This document shows, piece by piece, positions 45,389-54,986 of a stretch of DNA of 61,847 nt. The DNA lies in the NCBI GenBank assembly GCA_905480545.1, contig CAJQQR010000127.1, positions 1 through 61,847 on the forward strand. Direction: 5' to 3'. The position numbers and the translations under genes are program-made. The notes beneath the pieces are model-generated. The model worked only from the letters and a program-made list of their open reading frames with translations. It made no database searches and was not told the DNA's origin. The stretch's first letter is position 1, and every line of letters starts with the position of its first letter. Origin of the DNA: an uncultured Pirellulaceae bacterium. GTDB lineage: Bacteria > Planctomycetota > Planctomycetia > Pirellulales > Pirellulaceae.

Positions 45389-46816
45389 GTGGCTGTAACC
45401 GAAAAAAATCAGTGGCTACACATTCTTCTTATCCTTTTTGTGATTCTTGCAGTTGCAGGTTCCGTGACCACTTATCTAAGCGTGACAAGCGCTTACGAGT
45501 CCGCGGCAAAAGCAAAAACGCAGACGGATGAAGCAAAAAAGCAAACCGAAATTGTGAAAGTAGCAGAAGAACTAACCGGTATGGCGGTCGCATTTTCTGG
45601 CGTTCCCGGCGTCGATGCACCCACGATCGACGAAGCCAAAGCGGGAGTCGAAAGCATTCGACGCAGCACTGCAAATTTCGATGCCCTGCAGTCGCAATTC
45701 TTGGTACCCGCCGAGGAAATGCTGAAAATCTACGAATCAGACATGAAAGATGCACCTCAGGGCGTGGAAACGTGGCGTTCACTGGCCACCTATCTCGTCA
45801 ATGTTGTGAACAGCAAAAACAAAACGATTCAGGAGAAAGACGATCAGAATGCTCGAACCAAGGCCGAAGCTGACACGAAAGTGAAAGAGGCGGAAACGGA
45901 ACGAGACACAGCTGTAACTGCAAAAAACAAAGCTGAATCCGATTTGGCTGCTGAACAACAAAAGTATGCAGCGGACATCAAAAAATTGAATGATCAACTC
46001 GCGTCCCTGACGCAATCAACCGCGGACAACAATCGAAAATTCTCCAGCGACGTTCAGAAAGAACAAGAAGAACGTAAAAAGTTAGCCTCGGTTATCAACG
46101 TGCAGAAAACCACTATTGAAAAACAATCGGATATTATCTCGACTTTGACCCGCACCGATTTTGAAATTCCAGATGGACGAATCACAAGTGTGAACGGAGC
46201 AACAAAAATTGTTTGGTTGAATCTCGGGTACTTGGACGCACTTCCGAACCAAATCAAATTTAATGTTTACGATTCGCAAGCAGCAGCTTTTGATGAAAGC
46301 GCGAAAAAGGGCGAAATCAAAATTCAGCGAATTGTTGGACCCCACACCGCCGAAGCAATCATCATCGAAAAGGACAATTCGAATCCAATTCTTCCAGATG
46401 ATTTTATTTTCACACCAACTTGGACCCCGGGACAACGCACCAAGTATTACTTGGCAGGCAAATTCGACCTGGATGGTGACGGCAAATCAGATCAGGAGCG
46501 AGTGAAGGCATTGCTCAAGCGTTCTGGTGGCGAAATTGTGGGCGAGCTTCTTCAAGATGGAACAAAGGCTGGAAACGAAATTGACCCTTACGTACGATAT
46601 CTCGTGTACGGTGGCAAACCCGACAATGCGACCTTGTCACTCGAACTTGACAAAATTCGTCAAAAGGCAAACGCGGAAGGTGTCAAGGTAATTAGTTTTG
46701 ACTTGTTACTTACCAATCTTGGACTCGGAAGCGAAGCTCGAGTAATTTCCGGCGGCGTCGAAAAGAAAAACAGCTTTGCTCCACGGCGTCCCAAGACCGC
46801 GACTTTCGGCAACTAA
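45389..46816 (+). CDS. Membrane-anchored coiled-coil protein, function unknown
   Basis: A 475-residue protein starting at GTG 45389, preceded by AGGAG at a good distance. One N-terminal membrane helix (residues ~10-32, LHILLILFVILAVAGSVTTY), then a helical region ending in a long coiled coil (about 130-255; KEAETERDTAVTAKNKAESD, then QKYAADIKKLNDQLASL). A C-terminal beta-rich domain (about 258-440) follows: RITSVNGATKIVWLNLGYLD and KIQRIVGPHTAEAIIIEKDN look like the small beta barrel seen in many planctomycete envelope proteins, and the loop DLDGDGKSDQE could bind Ca2+. An anchored periplasmic or cytoplasmic structural protein is likely. It is ended by an intrinsic terminator at 46857, and the promoter is at 45225. 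Confidence 0.75.
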   Translation: MAVTEKNQWLHILLILFVILAVAGSVTTYLSVTSAYESAAKAKTQTDEAKKQTEIVKVAEELTGMAVAFSGVPGVDAPTIDEAKAGVESIRRSTANFDALQSQFLVPAEEMLKIYESDMKDAPQGVETWRSLATYLVNVVNSKNKTIQEKDDQNARTKAEADTKVKEAETERDTAVTAKNKAESDLAAEQQKYAADIKKLNDQLASLTQSTADNNRKFSSDVQKEQEERKKLASVINVQKTTIEKQSDIISTLTRTDFEIPDGRITSVNGATKIVWLNLGYLDALPNQIKFNVYDSQAAAFDESAKKGEIKIQRIVGPHTAEAIIIEKDNSNPILPDDFIFTPTWTPGQRTKYYLAGKFDLDGDGKSDQERVKALLKRSGGEIVGELLQDGTKAGNEIDPYVRYLVYGGKPDNATLSLELDKIRQKANAEGVKVISFDLLLTNLGLGSEARVISGGVEKKNSFAPRRPKTATFGN

Positions 46817-46856
46817 TTTTGAAAACAAGATCGCCGAATACGAATAGAAACTTTGA

Positions 46857-46881
46857 AGCCCTGATCTGATCAGGGCTTTTT
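46857..46881 (+). terminator. Intrinsic terminator after the coiled-coil gene
   Basis: AGCCCTGAT-CTG-ATCAGGGCT followed by a T-run: a perfect 9-bp stem and tight loop, 40 bases past the stop at 46816. It is the best terminator in the window. Confidence 0.92.
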
Positions 46882-47040
46882 CGTGGATGCGTTTGTAAAA
46901 ATTAAAGATAATTTGAGGGATCGCTGGGTTGAGCCCAACAGTTTTTCACCCCTTTTGAACCTCGTTGCAGTCCCGTTGTTATGACTTGCTTTGCCTAATT
47001 ATCTGTTGGGACAGCCATCGTTTCACCTCTCCAATCATCG

Positions 47041-47160
47041 ATGACCGTTTATGCTTGCGTGCTCGAACAGAATGTCAAAACAGGTCGAAACGCAACTGAT
47101 ATCGATGGTCTGCTAACAATAGATGGAGATGTCGACTACGCACCTCCAACAACAAGGCCC
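47041..47160 (+). pseudogene. Fragment of a paralogue of the gene at 47713
   Basis: Read in one frame this stretch gives EQNVKTGRNATDIDGLLTID and then GDVDYAPP. The gene at 47713 reads EIKPKVKIGRDTTYVDGPLT and then NDGYIDYIAHF near its mature N-terminus. The match is in register and visible at base level too (GGTCGAAAC against GGTCGCGAT; GATGTCGACTAC against TACATCGATTAC). The homology fades after about 47160, and no signal peptide precedes it. It is most easily explained as the remnant of a tandem duplicate. Confidence 0.55.
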
Positions 47161-47387
47161 TTAAAAAGAAGCAACTCCTTAAGACTACATTCGTGGGTAT
47201 TGCGGAGCGATGGCGAGCAAAACGCTGCCACGAAGCGGAGACCATTTTGTCGGACTCCATTGCTGCCCCAATCGAATTGGCGGAATTGAAATGAAGGGAA
47301 ACATCAAAGAAAATGACTCGATCAATCGCTTCTCAAATAGGGACTTTATTCACGAGCAAAGTCGCGAGAGATGCTTGATTTTTAGCG

Positions 47388-47558
47388 ATGAAGGAAAACG
47401 GTGAAGATGATAACACCAACGAAATTTCCTACGAAAAAGGATCCTTTAGCGATGACCTTACACGTGGATTTGAAACCTTAAAATCCACTGAGGCAAAACA
47501 AAACCATCTCCGCAATGCTTTCTCTCTATTGCTAAATCGCCTGGAGATTCGAAGTTAG
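47388..47558 (+). CDS. Possible 56-residue protein
   Basis: ATG 47388 to TAG 47556-47558. The translation starts MKENGEDDNTNEISYEKG and ends in a plausible amphipathic helix (NHLRNAFSLLLNRLEIRS). A weak purine-rich site precedes it. Its composition is more protein-like than that of neighbouring frames, but it lies in a decayed region, so it may be a remnant. No family recognised. Confidence 0.25.
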   Translation: MKENGEDDNTNEISYEKGSFSDDLTRGFETLKSTEAKQNHLRNAFSLLLNRLEIRS

Positions 47559-47712
47559 AGACTTTGTTTTTCCAGGTTATTTCGGCTTGGAATGCTACGG
47601 TTTTGTCCAGGACTCGAAGCTACTGATTCCATTTTAAAAACTTTTATTAGAAAATATCCAGAGCGTTGGCGTTACGGCTCAAACGTATGGAACCCAATTT
47701 CGAGATCACACA

Positions 47713-49347
47713 ATGAATCACTTTTCAAAATCACTTTGCATTGCCACTGTCGCGATTTTCTGCCACGTATCGGGCCAATGGAACAATGCACAAGAGATCA
47801 AGCCAAAGGTCAAAATAGGTCGCGATACGACATACGTGGATGGGCCGCTCACTAACGATGGTTACATCGATTACATCGCGCACTTCAATAAGGTATTGTC
47901 GGACGGCGTCACCCCGCAGAATAACGCAGCGGTCCTATTGGTGCAGACGTATCCTGGTGAGATCACTTCCGAAAAATTCATGAAGCGGTTCTGCAAGGCA
48001 CTCGGCATTAAACCGGTTCCGCTTGATGGAGATCATTATGAGGATTTGTTCAAATTCTTGCGGCGACGTGATGGCATTACCGAAAACACTACCCCAGAAG
48101 AGAGGACAAGGCTTGCTGATAAACACGAGGCGATCTGGGAACGGGTGATGGCAGATGTCTGGACCGCAAAATCACATCCAGAGGTGAAAGAATGGCTAGA
48201 CGAAAACAAAAAGCACTTTGATACGGTTCGCCGAGCCTCGCTTCGAAAGCGGTACTATCATCCGCTGCTAAGCGACGATGACGACGACAGCACAATGCTC
48301 ATTGCAGTTCTTTTGCCTCAGATTCAGTCGAGCCGCGAATATGCGAGAGCACTCACGATCCGTTCCAACTACTATCTCGGGATCGGCGAACATGAAAAAA
48401 GTGTCGAAGATATCCTGACGATGCGACGGTTAGGCAACCTAATTGCTCAAGGGGGGACACTTGTCGAGCAACTGGTTGGGATTGCAATTTTGGGAATCGC
48501 CCAAAGCGTCGAAGAAAGAGTTGCGCTATCCGGAAAATTGACTTCCAAAGAACTTTTGGCCTATCGGGCAAAAATGTCCCAAACGCGAGTCGCTTCCAAC
48601 GTTTTAAAAAGCTTTGATGAATTTGAGCGATTGACTTATTTAGATAGTGTCCAGCAAGTCATGAAGGGAGGAATGCGAACTCTAAACCAAATGATGGGTG
48701 GTGCAGGAGGAGGAGGAGGAGAAACTCAACAAACGCGGATGAAAGAGTTGCTCGACAGAGCGGTCACATCCTCAACGGATTGGACCGTCACGATGCAGAT
48801 TGGCAACAAAATGTTTGACAAATTCAGTGACACCCTGAATACGGACGATTGGATTGAGCGTGAAAAAGCCATGGCAAGTATGGAAGAAGAGCTGAAAAAA
48901 ATGTCCGCTTCGATTGACACCACAACGGCCATTCAAGCCTTCCTTGGTGGTCCCGAATTTCGTGGCAAGATGATGGGCCGAATTTTTGTCTCGCTGCTTA
49001 TGCCAGCGTTGAGCGCAGTAACTTCAGCGGAGCACAGAGTCCAAATATCCGACGACCTCAGCTACTTCGTTCTGTCGATCGCGGCGTTCCAGGATGAGGT
49101 CGGACGTTATCCGAACTCACTTGGGGAATTGTCCGAAAAAATTGCTGGTGATTATCCAATCGATCGCTACTCAAACAAAGCCTTCCTCTATCGCTCAAAC
49201 GGAGATGGATTCATTGTTTATAGCGTTGGTAAAAACGGAAACGACAACAACGGAGATGGTATCTTCAACGAAAAGCATTCAGACACCAAAGACGATTTCG
49301 GCCGGGGCTACAAATCCTCGAAAACCTTGGGTAATGCGACAAAGTAA
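47713..49347 (+). CDS. Large secreted protein, planctomycete-type, function unknown
   Basis: A 544-residue precursor with a signal peptide (SLCIATVAIFCHVSGQ). Mature N-terminus: KVKIGRDTTYVDGPLTNDGY, then HFNKVLSDGVTPQNNAAVLL, a pattern I associate with planctomycete proteins of unknown role. The middle (about 215-380) is helical and includes a glycine run (GGAGGGGG) near 337. The C-terminus, about 450-530, resembles the tail of prepilin-like or DUF1559-type proteins: LSIAAFQDEVGRYPNSLGEL, then NGDGFIVYSVGKNGNDNNGD, with a D/N-rich turn that could bind Ca2+. A degenerate paralogous fragment precedes it at 47041. Confidence 0.65.
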   Translation: MNHFSKSLCIATVAIFCHVSGQWNNAQEIKPKVKIGRDTTYVDGPLTNDGYIDYIAHFNKVLSDGVTPQNNAAVLLVQTYPGEITSEKFMKRFCKALGIKPVPLDGDHYEDLFKFLRRRDGITENTTPEERTRLADKHEAIWERVMADVWTAKSHPEVKEWLDENKKHFDTVRRASLRKRYYHPLLSDDDDDSTMLIAVLLPQIQSSREYARALTIRSNYYLGIGEHEKSVEDILTMRRLGNLIAQGGTLVEQLVGIAILGIAQSVEERVALSGKLTSKELLAYRAKMSQTRVASNVLKSFDEFERLTYLDSVQQVMKGGMRTLNQMMGGAGGGGGETQQTRMKELLDRAVTSSTDWTVTMQIGNKMFDKFSDTLNTDDWIEREKAMASMEEELKKMSASIDTTTAIQAFLGGPEFRGKMMGRIFVSLLMPALSAVTSAEHRVQISDDLSYFVLSIAAFQDEVGRYPNSLGELSEKIAGDYPIDRYSNKAFLYRSNGDGFIVYSVGKNGNDNNGDGIFNEKHSDTKDDFGRGYKSSKTLGNATK

Positions 49348-49360
49348 TTCTTAACGATGG

Positions 49361-49413
49361 GGGCGGTGCATTCTAAACCGTGACTTGAATTTTTGAGCGT
49401 TTGAATGCCGCCC
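49361..49413. other. Long inverted repeat between convergent genes
   Basis: GGGCGGTGCATTC and GAATGCCGCCC can pair (11 pairs with a 2-base bulge) around a 29-base loop. It lies between the convergent stops at 49347 and 49471, the right place for a two-way terminator, but no T-run follows. Perhaps it acts with Rho. Confidence 0.35.
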
Positions 49414-49470
49414 TCGTGTGCTCCGTCCATGACAAAAAGTACGGTATGTGTGTCATCAATTTTTGAGAAA

Positions 49471-50871
49471 TCAAGCAATGATTTCTTTGATGACTTGCCC
49501 GCCGAATTGACTGAGTTGCTTGAAGCGACCAGCGTGATAATAAGTTAACTTGTTGTCGTCCAAGCCAAGCAATCGAAGCAAGGTAACGTGCACGTCACGC
49601 AGCGGATGGACACATTCAACGGCTTTTTCACCGATCTCGTCTGTTCCGCCGATTGTATGGCCGGCATTCACGCCGCCACCAGCAAACCACATCGCCATGG
49701 CTTTCGCATTATGATCTCGGCCATAGGATTTACCGCCACCGCGAATTCCATTGTCTGGCGTTCTACCGAATTCACCACAAAAGAACACCAGAGTGTCCTT
49801 CAACATATCTCGTTGTTTAAGGTCCGATAACAAGGCTGCGATCGGTTTATCGACGCTTTTGATTAGCGATCCATGTGCACGCTCAATGTAATCATGACTG
49901 TCCCAGTTTCCCGCATACGCTTGGACAAATCGCACACCTTTTTCGACCAACCTTCTTGCCAAAAGGCACTTACGACCGAATGAATCCGTTTTGGAGTCGC
50001 CAACGCCGTACATTTGAAGCGTCTTTTTATCTTCATTTGCCAAATCGAGCAGTTCGGGTACTTCGGTTTGCATCTTAAAGGCAAGTTCGTACGAGTTCAT
50101 TCGCGCTTCCAATTCACTTCGCATTGGCCGCTTGGCCAAGTGCAATCCATTTAATTTTGCGAGCAAATCCAGGCTCTTGCGTTGCTCAGGGCGAGAAACA
50201 TGATCGGGAGGATTCAAATCAAGAATCGGGCTTCCAGTCGGACGAAGCGGCGTGCCCTGAAACTGCGCTGGTAAGAATCCGTTTGACCAATTCGCTGCAC
50301 CACCCTGAGGGTAACTGCTTCTAGGCAAAACGATAAAACCTGGCAGGTTTTCGTTAACGGTTCCCAATCCATACGTCACCCATGAACCGACACCAGGATC
50401 CCCACCGAATCGGTTGCCTGTATTGATGTGATAACAGGCAGTCGGATGATTGACCGATTCAGCCTGTGCACCACGGAAGAAACAAATATCGTCAACACGC
50501 TTCTTGAGATGCACCCATTGATCACAAATATCTGCGCCACTCTCTCCAGCTTTTTCAAACTTAAACGGCGTTTTGACAAAGTACCGTTTACCTGAAGACA
50601 TCGCACTTTGCTCTTTCCCGGATCGGGAAAACTCCTGGAGATGCCGCTTGGTTAATTCCGGCTTGGGATCAAATGTATCAATATGCGATGGCCCACCTTC
50701 CATCATCAGGAAAATACAACGTTTCGCCTTTGCCGGGAAGTGTGATCGGGGGACAATCGATGACGCTTCGTCATCCGCGCAAAGCAGTGACGAAAACGCT
50801 ACACTCCCGAGAGAGGCTCCAAGGCCAAACATGACGTCACGTCGACTCTTCATAGGGGTATTATTTTCCAT
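49471..50871 (-). CDS. DUF1501 domain protein (sulfatase-like fold)
   Basis: About 466 residues from ATG 50871, four bases beyond the upstream gene's stop. A Tat-like leader (MKSRRDVMFGLGASLGSVAF) lies at residues 7-26. The mature chain is typical DUF1501: KAKRCIFLMMEGGPSHIDTF, DPKPELTK, HHI-type metal sites such as NHPTACYHINTG, GSWVTYGLGT, LPGFIVLP, and the C-terminal FFCGEFGRTPDNG, GRDHNAKAMAMWFAGGG. The fold is that of alkaline phosphatase/sulfatase enzymes. DUF1501 genes nearly always pair with DUF1549/1553 genes in planctomycetes, as here; the substrate is unknown, often guessed to be a polysaccharide. It is cotranscribed with the gene at 50876. Confidence 0.92.
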   Translation of the reverse strand: MENNTPMKSRRDVMFGLGASLGSVAFSSLLCADDEASSIVPRSHFPAKAKRCIFLMMEGGPSHIDTFDPKPELTKRHLQEFSRSGKEQSAMSSGKRYFVKTPFKFEKAGESGADICDQWVHLKKRVDDICFFRGAQAESVNHPTACYHINTGNRFGGDPGVGSWVTYGLGTVNENLPGFIVLPRSSYPQGGAANWSNGFLPAQFQGTPLRPTGSPILDLNPPDHVSRPEQRKSLDLLAKLNGLHLAKRPMRSELEARMNSYELAFKMQTEVPELLDLANEDKKTLQMYGVGDSKTDSFGRKCLLARRLVEKGVRFVQAYAGNWDSHDYIERAHGSLIKSVDKPIAALLSDLKQRDMLKDTLVFFCGEFGRTPDNGIRGGGKSYGRDHNAKAMAMWFAGGGVNAGHTIGGTDEIGEKAVECVHPLRDVHVTLLRLLGLDDNKLTYYHAGRFKQLSQFGGQVIKEIIA

Positions 50872-50875
50872 CTCG

Positions 50876-53596
50876 CTAATCCAAGTACACGAATTCATTC
50901 GAATTAAACAACGCAACGCAAATTTGTGCCAAGCCGCGCGTCGATGCATCAACTTGATGAGGCTGTAAATCTGGAATGTATTGCTCGAAAGCTGGCATGA
51001 ATTCAAGAAATTCATACGGCTCTCCTGTTTTTTCAGCCATTACAGTCCGCTTAATTTCTGATTCTATTTTTTTTGGAACGTAGGACTTTTTGGCTTCGTT
51101 CATTGTTGCCATCCTCCAATGCTCCAAACAAAATTCCAACTCCTCATTTGATGCATCTCGGCCCATTGCGATTTGAAACGCACAGCTTAGAGTCACGCGT
51201 TCGGAACGCTTTTCAGACATCAGTTTTTTGGCAAACGCCAATCCACGACTCTGGACACTTCCCGAATTCATAAGGGTAAGAGCTTGTGGCGTGACCGTTG
51301 AAATTTCGCGGCATTCACACGACTTATCTGGCCCAGGTTGATTAAATGTTTCAAAAAACGGGTCCCTCAGGCCCCGGCGTTTTTCACCATAAATGCTTCT
51401 TCGATTCCTTAAATCCGGGTGAGAATCAGGTTCGTAGACCGATGCCGTTCCGCCCATGATCTGTCGTGGCTGTGTTGCAACCTCCGAGTTGATTTCAGGT
51501 CGACATGGAATTCCACCAATCTGTCGATTCAACTCACCACTACCGACTAACATCGCATCGCGAATTTCTTCCGCAGTCAATCGCCGTGGTAGAAACGTCG
51601 CGTAGAAATCCAGCTTCGGATCCTTGACTCGAACCGCAGTCATTTGATCATGTCTCGAACTACGTCTGTATGCCCGAGAAGTAACGAGTAAGCGATTGAG
51701 CCTCTTTATCGACCACCCGCTCTTCATGAACCAATCAGCTAAATAATCGAGCAACTCCGGGTGAGTCGGCAGCGCGCCCGTCGCACCAAAGTTATTCGGA
51801 TTTCCGGCAATGCCTTTCCCAAAATGCCATGACCAAATTCGATTCACAATGACGCGAGCAGTGAGCGGATTTTTTTTGTCAACAATCCACTCGGCAAGTG
51901 CAAGTCGCCTCTCTCCCTTTCCTGAAGGAAAAACAGGCTGATCCATTCCGCCCAAATAAACGGCCGCGCTAATCGGCCCCGGCGTAACAGGGGCACCAAA
52001 CGAAAAAGCATCGCCGCCTGTCAGAATTACATCGTTTTCAATCACTCCTTTTTTCCATGGATCCTTCGGAACAAACAATCGTTTGTTGACGGCTACGCGA
52101 GAGATCGTTTTTCCAGAATAAACACCAAACGCAATTGGCTTTACTCTGTCCAACTCCCATTGATGAAGCGAAATATTCTTGTTGATCCTCGCGAGCGATG
52201 CTTCATCACCGGGCTCCAAACCGTTATCGCCAACCTTGGCATCACCCGTTTCTTGTTTTTGTTGTTTTGCAACTCGCGCCCTGAGATTATCTCTTTGTTT
52301 TTGATAGGCCTGAATCTTGGCCATTGTCCATTCGTATGATGGCTTAAAACCGGTTTTATTCTCAGACTTTAGAAACGGGGCATTTCTTTCGGTAAATTGC
52401 GTTGCCGAAAAAACCGCCATCATGCTGTAGTAATCGCGGGTTGGAAGAGGATCGAATTTGTGGTCATGACATTTGCAACACTGCAGTGGATGAGCCAAGA
52501 ACGTTTGCCCAACGGAATCAGTAACATCATCAAGCCATTGCTGTCGGGTCACACGAAATACGCTCATTGCAGTTTGCTCCCACGGGCCCATTCGCAAGAA
52601 GCCGGTCGCAATCAAGTTCTCGGTATTCGAGTCGTCCATCTCATCGCCCGCAATTTGTTGGCGAACAAATTCGTTGAAGGGTTTATCCGCGTTAAAAGAG
52701 CGGATGACATAATCGCGATATCGCCAAGCGTTGGGCCGTGGGTAATCATTGGCGAACCCGGCCGAATCCGAATACCTCGCCACATCCAACCATTGTCGCC
52801 CGAAATGCTCGCCGTAATGAGGTGATGTCATTAGTTCGTTGGCAAACGCCGTTACAAATGCCGCTTCATTTTCTGCATAAAGCTCACGATAAGTTTTCTT
52901 TTTGGAGGGATTCAGCAGCAACGCAGTCGGTGGCAAACCGGTCAGGTTGAAACTCAAACGCCGCACCAACTCGTCAAATCCCGCCGAGGGTGCTGCCTCA
53001 ATTGCTCTTTCCTTTAACGCTTGGTCCAGAAACCAATCTACGGGATGCTCAGACTCGGGAACGCCGACCACTCGCAACGGCCTATATGCCCAGAGTTGTT
53101 TCGATTGGTACCGACGATTCGTCCAATCATCACCAAGTCCCCCGGAGGTGTTGACCGTTTCCCCTTCTGCATATTCGACCTGAATCTCAGCGACTCGCTT
53201 ATCCGTTGGCCACGGGGCACCTTCGTTGATCCAATCGCGAATCCAATTCATCTGCTCTAAAGAAAGCTTTTCTGATTCCTTGGGAGGCATCTCGAAACCC
53301 TCTTCCGAACGCGTCGTCACAATGTGCAAATAGCTGTCGACTCCGGAACCGGGTTTCAACACGTCTTCACCAAAGGCATCACCACCTCGTTGAAGTGACT
53401 CACGAGACCGAATATCGAAACCGCCCTCGATGTCGTCAGGCTTATCCCCGTGACATGAACTACACTTCTCTGCAAACAGACGGTTAATTTTTAACGCAAA
53501 TAGCTTTTCGCCTTTGGTCGGCTCATCGGCAAATAGGGATGGCGAACCGTGCAAAACCGCACAAAAAAACAAAACGGCATAAACGATTGGGTTCAT
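50876..53596 (-). CDS. DUF1549/DUF1553 protein with N-terminal planctomycete cytochrome c domain
   Basis: A 906-residue precursor. Signal peptide 1-23 (AVLFFCAVLHGSPSLFADE). Cytochrome c-like part: FAEKCSSCHGDKPDDIEGGF (CxxCH at about 42-46) with EGFEMPPKE (MPP) as the likely sixth ligand. DUF1549 follows from ~175 (DELVRRLSFNLTGLPPT; HYGEHFGRQWLDVARYSDSA), then a helical linker of about 60 residues (KQRDNLRARVAKQQKQE), then DUF1553 from ~590 (RRLALAEWIVDKKNPLTARV; RIWSWHFGKGI). The family is almost confined to Planctomycetota and relatives. It is probably periplasmic, a haem-linked enzyme or binding protein acting with the DUF1501 product. It is 4 bases ahead of the DUF1501 gene. Confidence 0.93.
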   Translation of the reverse strand: MNPIVYAVLFFCAVLHGSPSLFADEPTKGEKLFALKINRLFAEKCSSCHGDKPDDIEGGFDIRSRESLQRGGDAFGEDVLKPGSGVDSYLHIVTTRSEEGFEMPPKESEKLSLEQMNWIRDWINEGAPWPTDKRVAEIQVEYAEGETVNTSGGLGDDWTNRRYQSKQLWAYRPLRVVGVPESEHPVDWFLDQALKERAIEAAPSAGFDELVRRLSFNLTGLPPTALLLNPSKKKTYRELYAENEAAFVTAFANELMTSPHYGEHFGRQWLDVARYSDSAGFANDYPRPNAWRYRDYVIRSFNADKPFNEFVRQQIAGDEMDDSNTENLIATGFLRMGPWEQTAMSVFRVTRQQWLDDVTDSVGQTFLAHPLQCCKCHDHKFDPLPTRDYYSMMAVFSATQFTERNAPFLKSENKTGFKPSYEWTMAKIQAYQKQRDNLRARVAKQQKQETGDAKVGDNGLEPGDEASLARINKNISLHQWELDRVKPIAFGVYSGKTISRVAVNKRLFVPKDPWKKGVIENDVILTGGDAFSFGAPVTPGPISAAVYLGGMDQPVFPSGKGERRLALAEWIVDKKNPLTARVIVNRIWSWHFGKGIAGNPNNFGATGALPTHPELLDYLADWFMKSGWSIKRLNRLLVTSRAYRRSSRHDQMTAVRVKDPKLDFYATFLPRRLTAEEIRDAMLVGSGELNRQIGGIPCRPEINSEVATQPRQIMGGTASVYEPDSHPDLRNRRSIYGEKRRGLRDPFFETFNQPGPDKSCECREISTVTPQALTLMNSGSVQSRGLAFAKKLMSEKRSERVTLSCAFQIAMGRDASNEELEFCLEHWRMATMNEAKKSYVPKKIESEIKRTVMAEKTGEPYEFLEFMPAFEQYIPDLQPHQVDASTRGLAQICVALFNSNEFVYLD

Positions 53597-53788
53597 ATGA
53601 GAGACATCTTCAATGGAACGTGTTTTCTTTATCCGAAGTGAATCGGTTCGGTTCCCCTATTCTACAACGATTCGATCGCATACGAAGATTTTCAAGAGAT
53701 GACACCCCAAAAAAGCAGATGCAAAACCCCCGCCCTTTTAAAACGTTGTCTCGTGCGACGAATAACCTCAACGATCAATTGCGTCAGC

Positions 53789-54925
53789 CTATTTGATTTT
53801 CTCAATTGGCTCAACATCCTTGGCCGAATCCTCTAACGCTGAATCCTCTAAGTGCGGACTTCGCATCTCTTCAAACAACCTGAACTGCGAAGCGATTGCC
53901 TTAGTGAGCATTGTGGTCACATGGCGAACTCCGCCCATCAATTTCACTTTGACTCGTGCGGTCTTTCCGTTGCTCGAAGCACTCGTTGCCCCAAGAATTT
54001 GATCCCCCAGGTCTAGAGCTTTGTTGTAAAGTTCCAAACGAACAACCATGGCTTTTTTGAATTCAGGTGGAAAATTTGGCCCGGCAAGATCATTCATTTG
54101 ATTGGCCTGCATCTTAAGTGCATCACGTCCTAGCGGAATCGAGGCCTTTCCGAATTCGGCAAGGAACTCCGTTTTGCTCGCAACCTTCTTCGCCGCAGCT
54201 TCCGATTTACAATTCAGCTGAATAAACATCGGCGTGCTTGATTTAACCTGCGTCTGAAAGAACCCTGAATCAGCTTCCCCATAGACCTTTTCCAGGTTAA
54301 TGGGTGTTACAGTCATTTCTTGTTGTATCTCGGCAAGGATCGTCGCAAAGGCTTTGGTATTCTGAAATGCCCCAATGATCTCCGAACCTGGCGTGGCAGA
54401 ATTAAGCAAGGCACTGACAGGAGAATCACCTTCCTTCTCTTTCATCAGTGAATTCAACGTGGGTGTCTTTGCCATTACAACAGTCTTCCCGTCTGGAAAA
54501 AAAATTGATGGCTGATAATTGCTGCTCGACTGATGGAACTTTTTACCTTCAAAAGTTGCATCCTCGAATTCCAAGCCTTGTTTTTTCAAAAAAGCAGCTT
54601 GGTCAATTGCTTTAGAAAAATTCATCACCAAAGCAAATGAATCTTCGTCAAATTGAGCTGGATCCGCACCTTCACCAAACTGCAAGGTTACCGTTTTCAG
54701 GTTCATCAGGTCGATGCCAGCCTGTTTTTTCAACCCCTTCGCAATATCCTCGACGTCCTTCGAGCCCATCCTTTCGTACGACACCAATTTTTGGATGTCA
54801 AACTGAAGCACAAGAAACGAACTTTCAGAGACGTAACGAGTGTCAACTTTTCCCATTTGAGAAAAACTGAGTTTCGGTAACAAGCAAACAGCGACAAGTG
54901 AAATCGTAAAAATTAGAGCCCGCAT
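53789..54925 (-). CDS. Secreted protein, first of a tandem paralogous pair
   Basis: A 378-residue precursor with a signal peptide (FTISLVAVCLLPKLSFSQ) and the mature start MGKVDTRYVSESSFLVLQ. It is homologous all along to the protein at 54987-56120: MGSKDVEDIAKGLKKQAGID against MGSKDLEMLAKPLKEEAGLD; MNLKTVTLQFG against MNMTAITMQFG; STPMFIQLNCKSE against STPIYIQATCDSN. The region is alpha/beta, with many Lys and Phe, and has no catalytic motif I can name. The C-terminus is a short, acidic Ser/Asp-rich tail (LEDSALEDSAKDVEP). Function unknown. Cotranscription with the upstream paralogue is likely (61-base spacer). Confidence 0.8.
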   Translation of the reverse strand: MRALIFTISLVAVCLLPKLSFSQMGKVDTRYVSESSFLVLQFDIQKLVSYERMGSKDVEDIAKGLKKQAGIDLMNLKTVTLQFGEGADPAQFDEDSFALVMNFSKAIDQAAFLKKQGLEFEDATFEGKKFHQSSSNYQPSIFFPDGKTVVMAKTPTLNSLMKEKEGDSPVSALLNSATPGSEIIGAFQNTKAFATILAEIQQEMTVTPINLEKVYGEADSGFFQTQVKSSTPMFIQLNCKSEAAAKKVASKTEFLAEFGKASIPLGRDALKMQANQMNDLAGPNFPPEFKKAMVVRLELYNKALDLGDQILGATSASSNGKTARVKVKLMGGVRHVTTMLTKAIASQFRLFEEMRSPHLEDSALEDSAKDVEPIEKIK

Positions 54926-54986
54926 TATTTCCCATTCGTAACCATGGAACGTTGAATTGCGTCAATAAATCGGATTGATTGCATGC

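Larger units (their letters stand above)
46882..47712. other. Gene-poor region holding debris of a paralogue and one or two tiny frames
   Basis: About 830 bases between the terminator and the gene at 47713. It contains a degenerate copy of the following gene's 5' part (47041-47160) and a 56-codon frame (47388-47558), described separately. The rest shows no recognisable feature. Confidence 0.5.
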
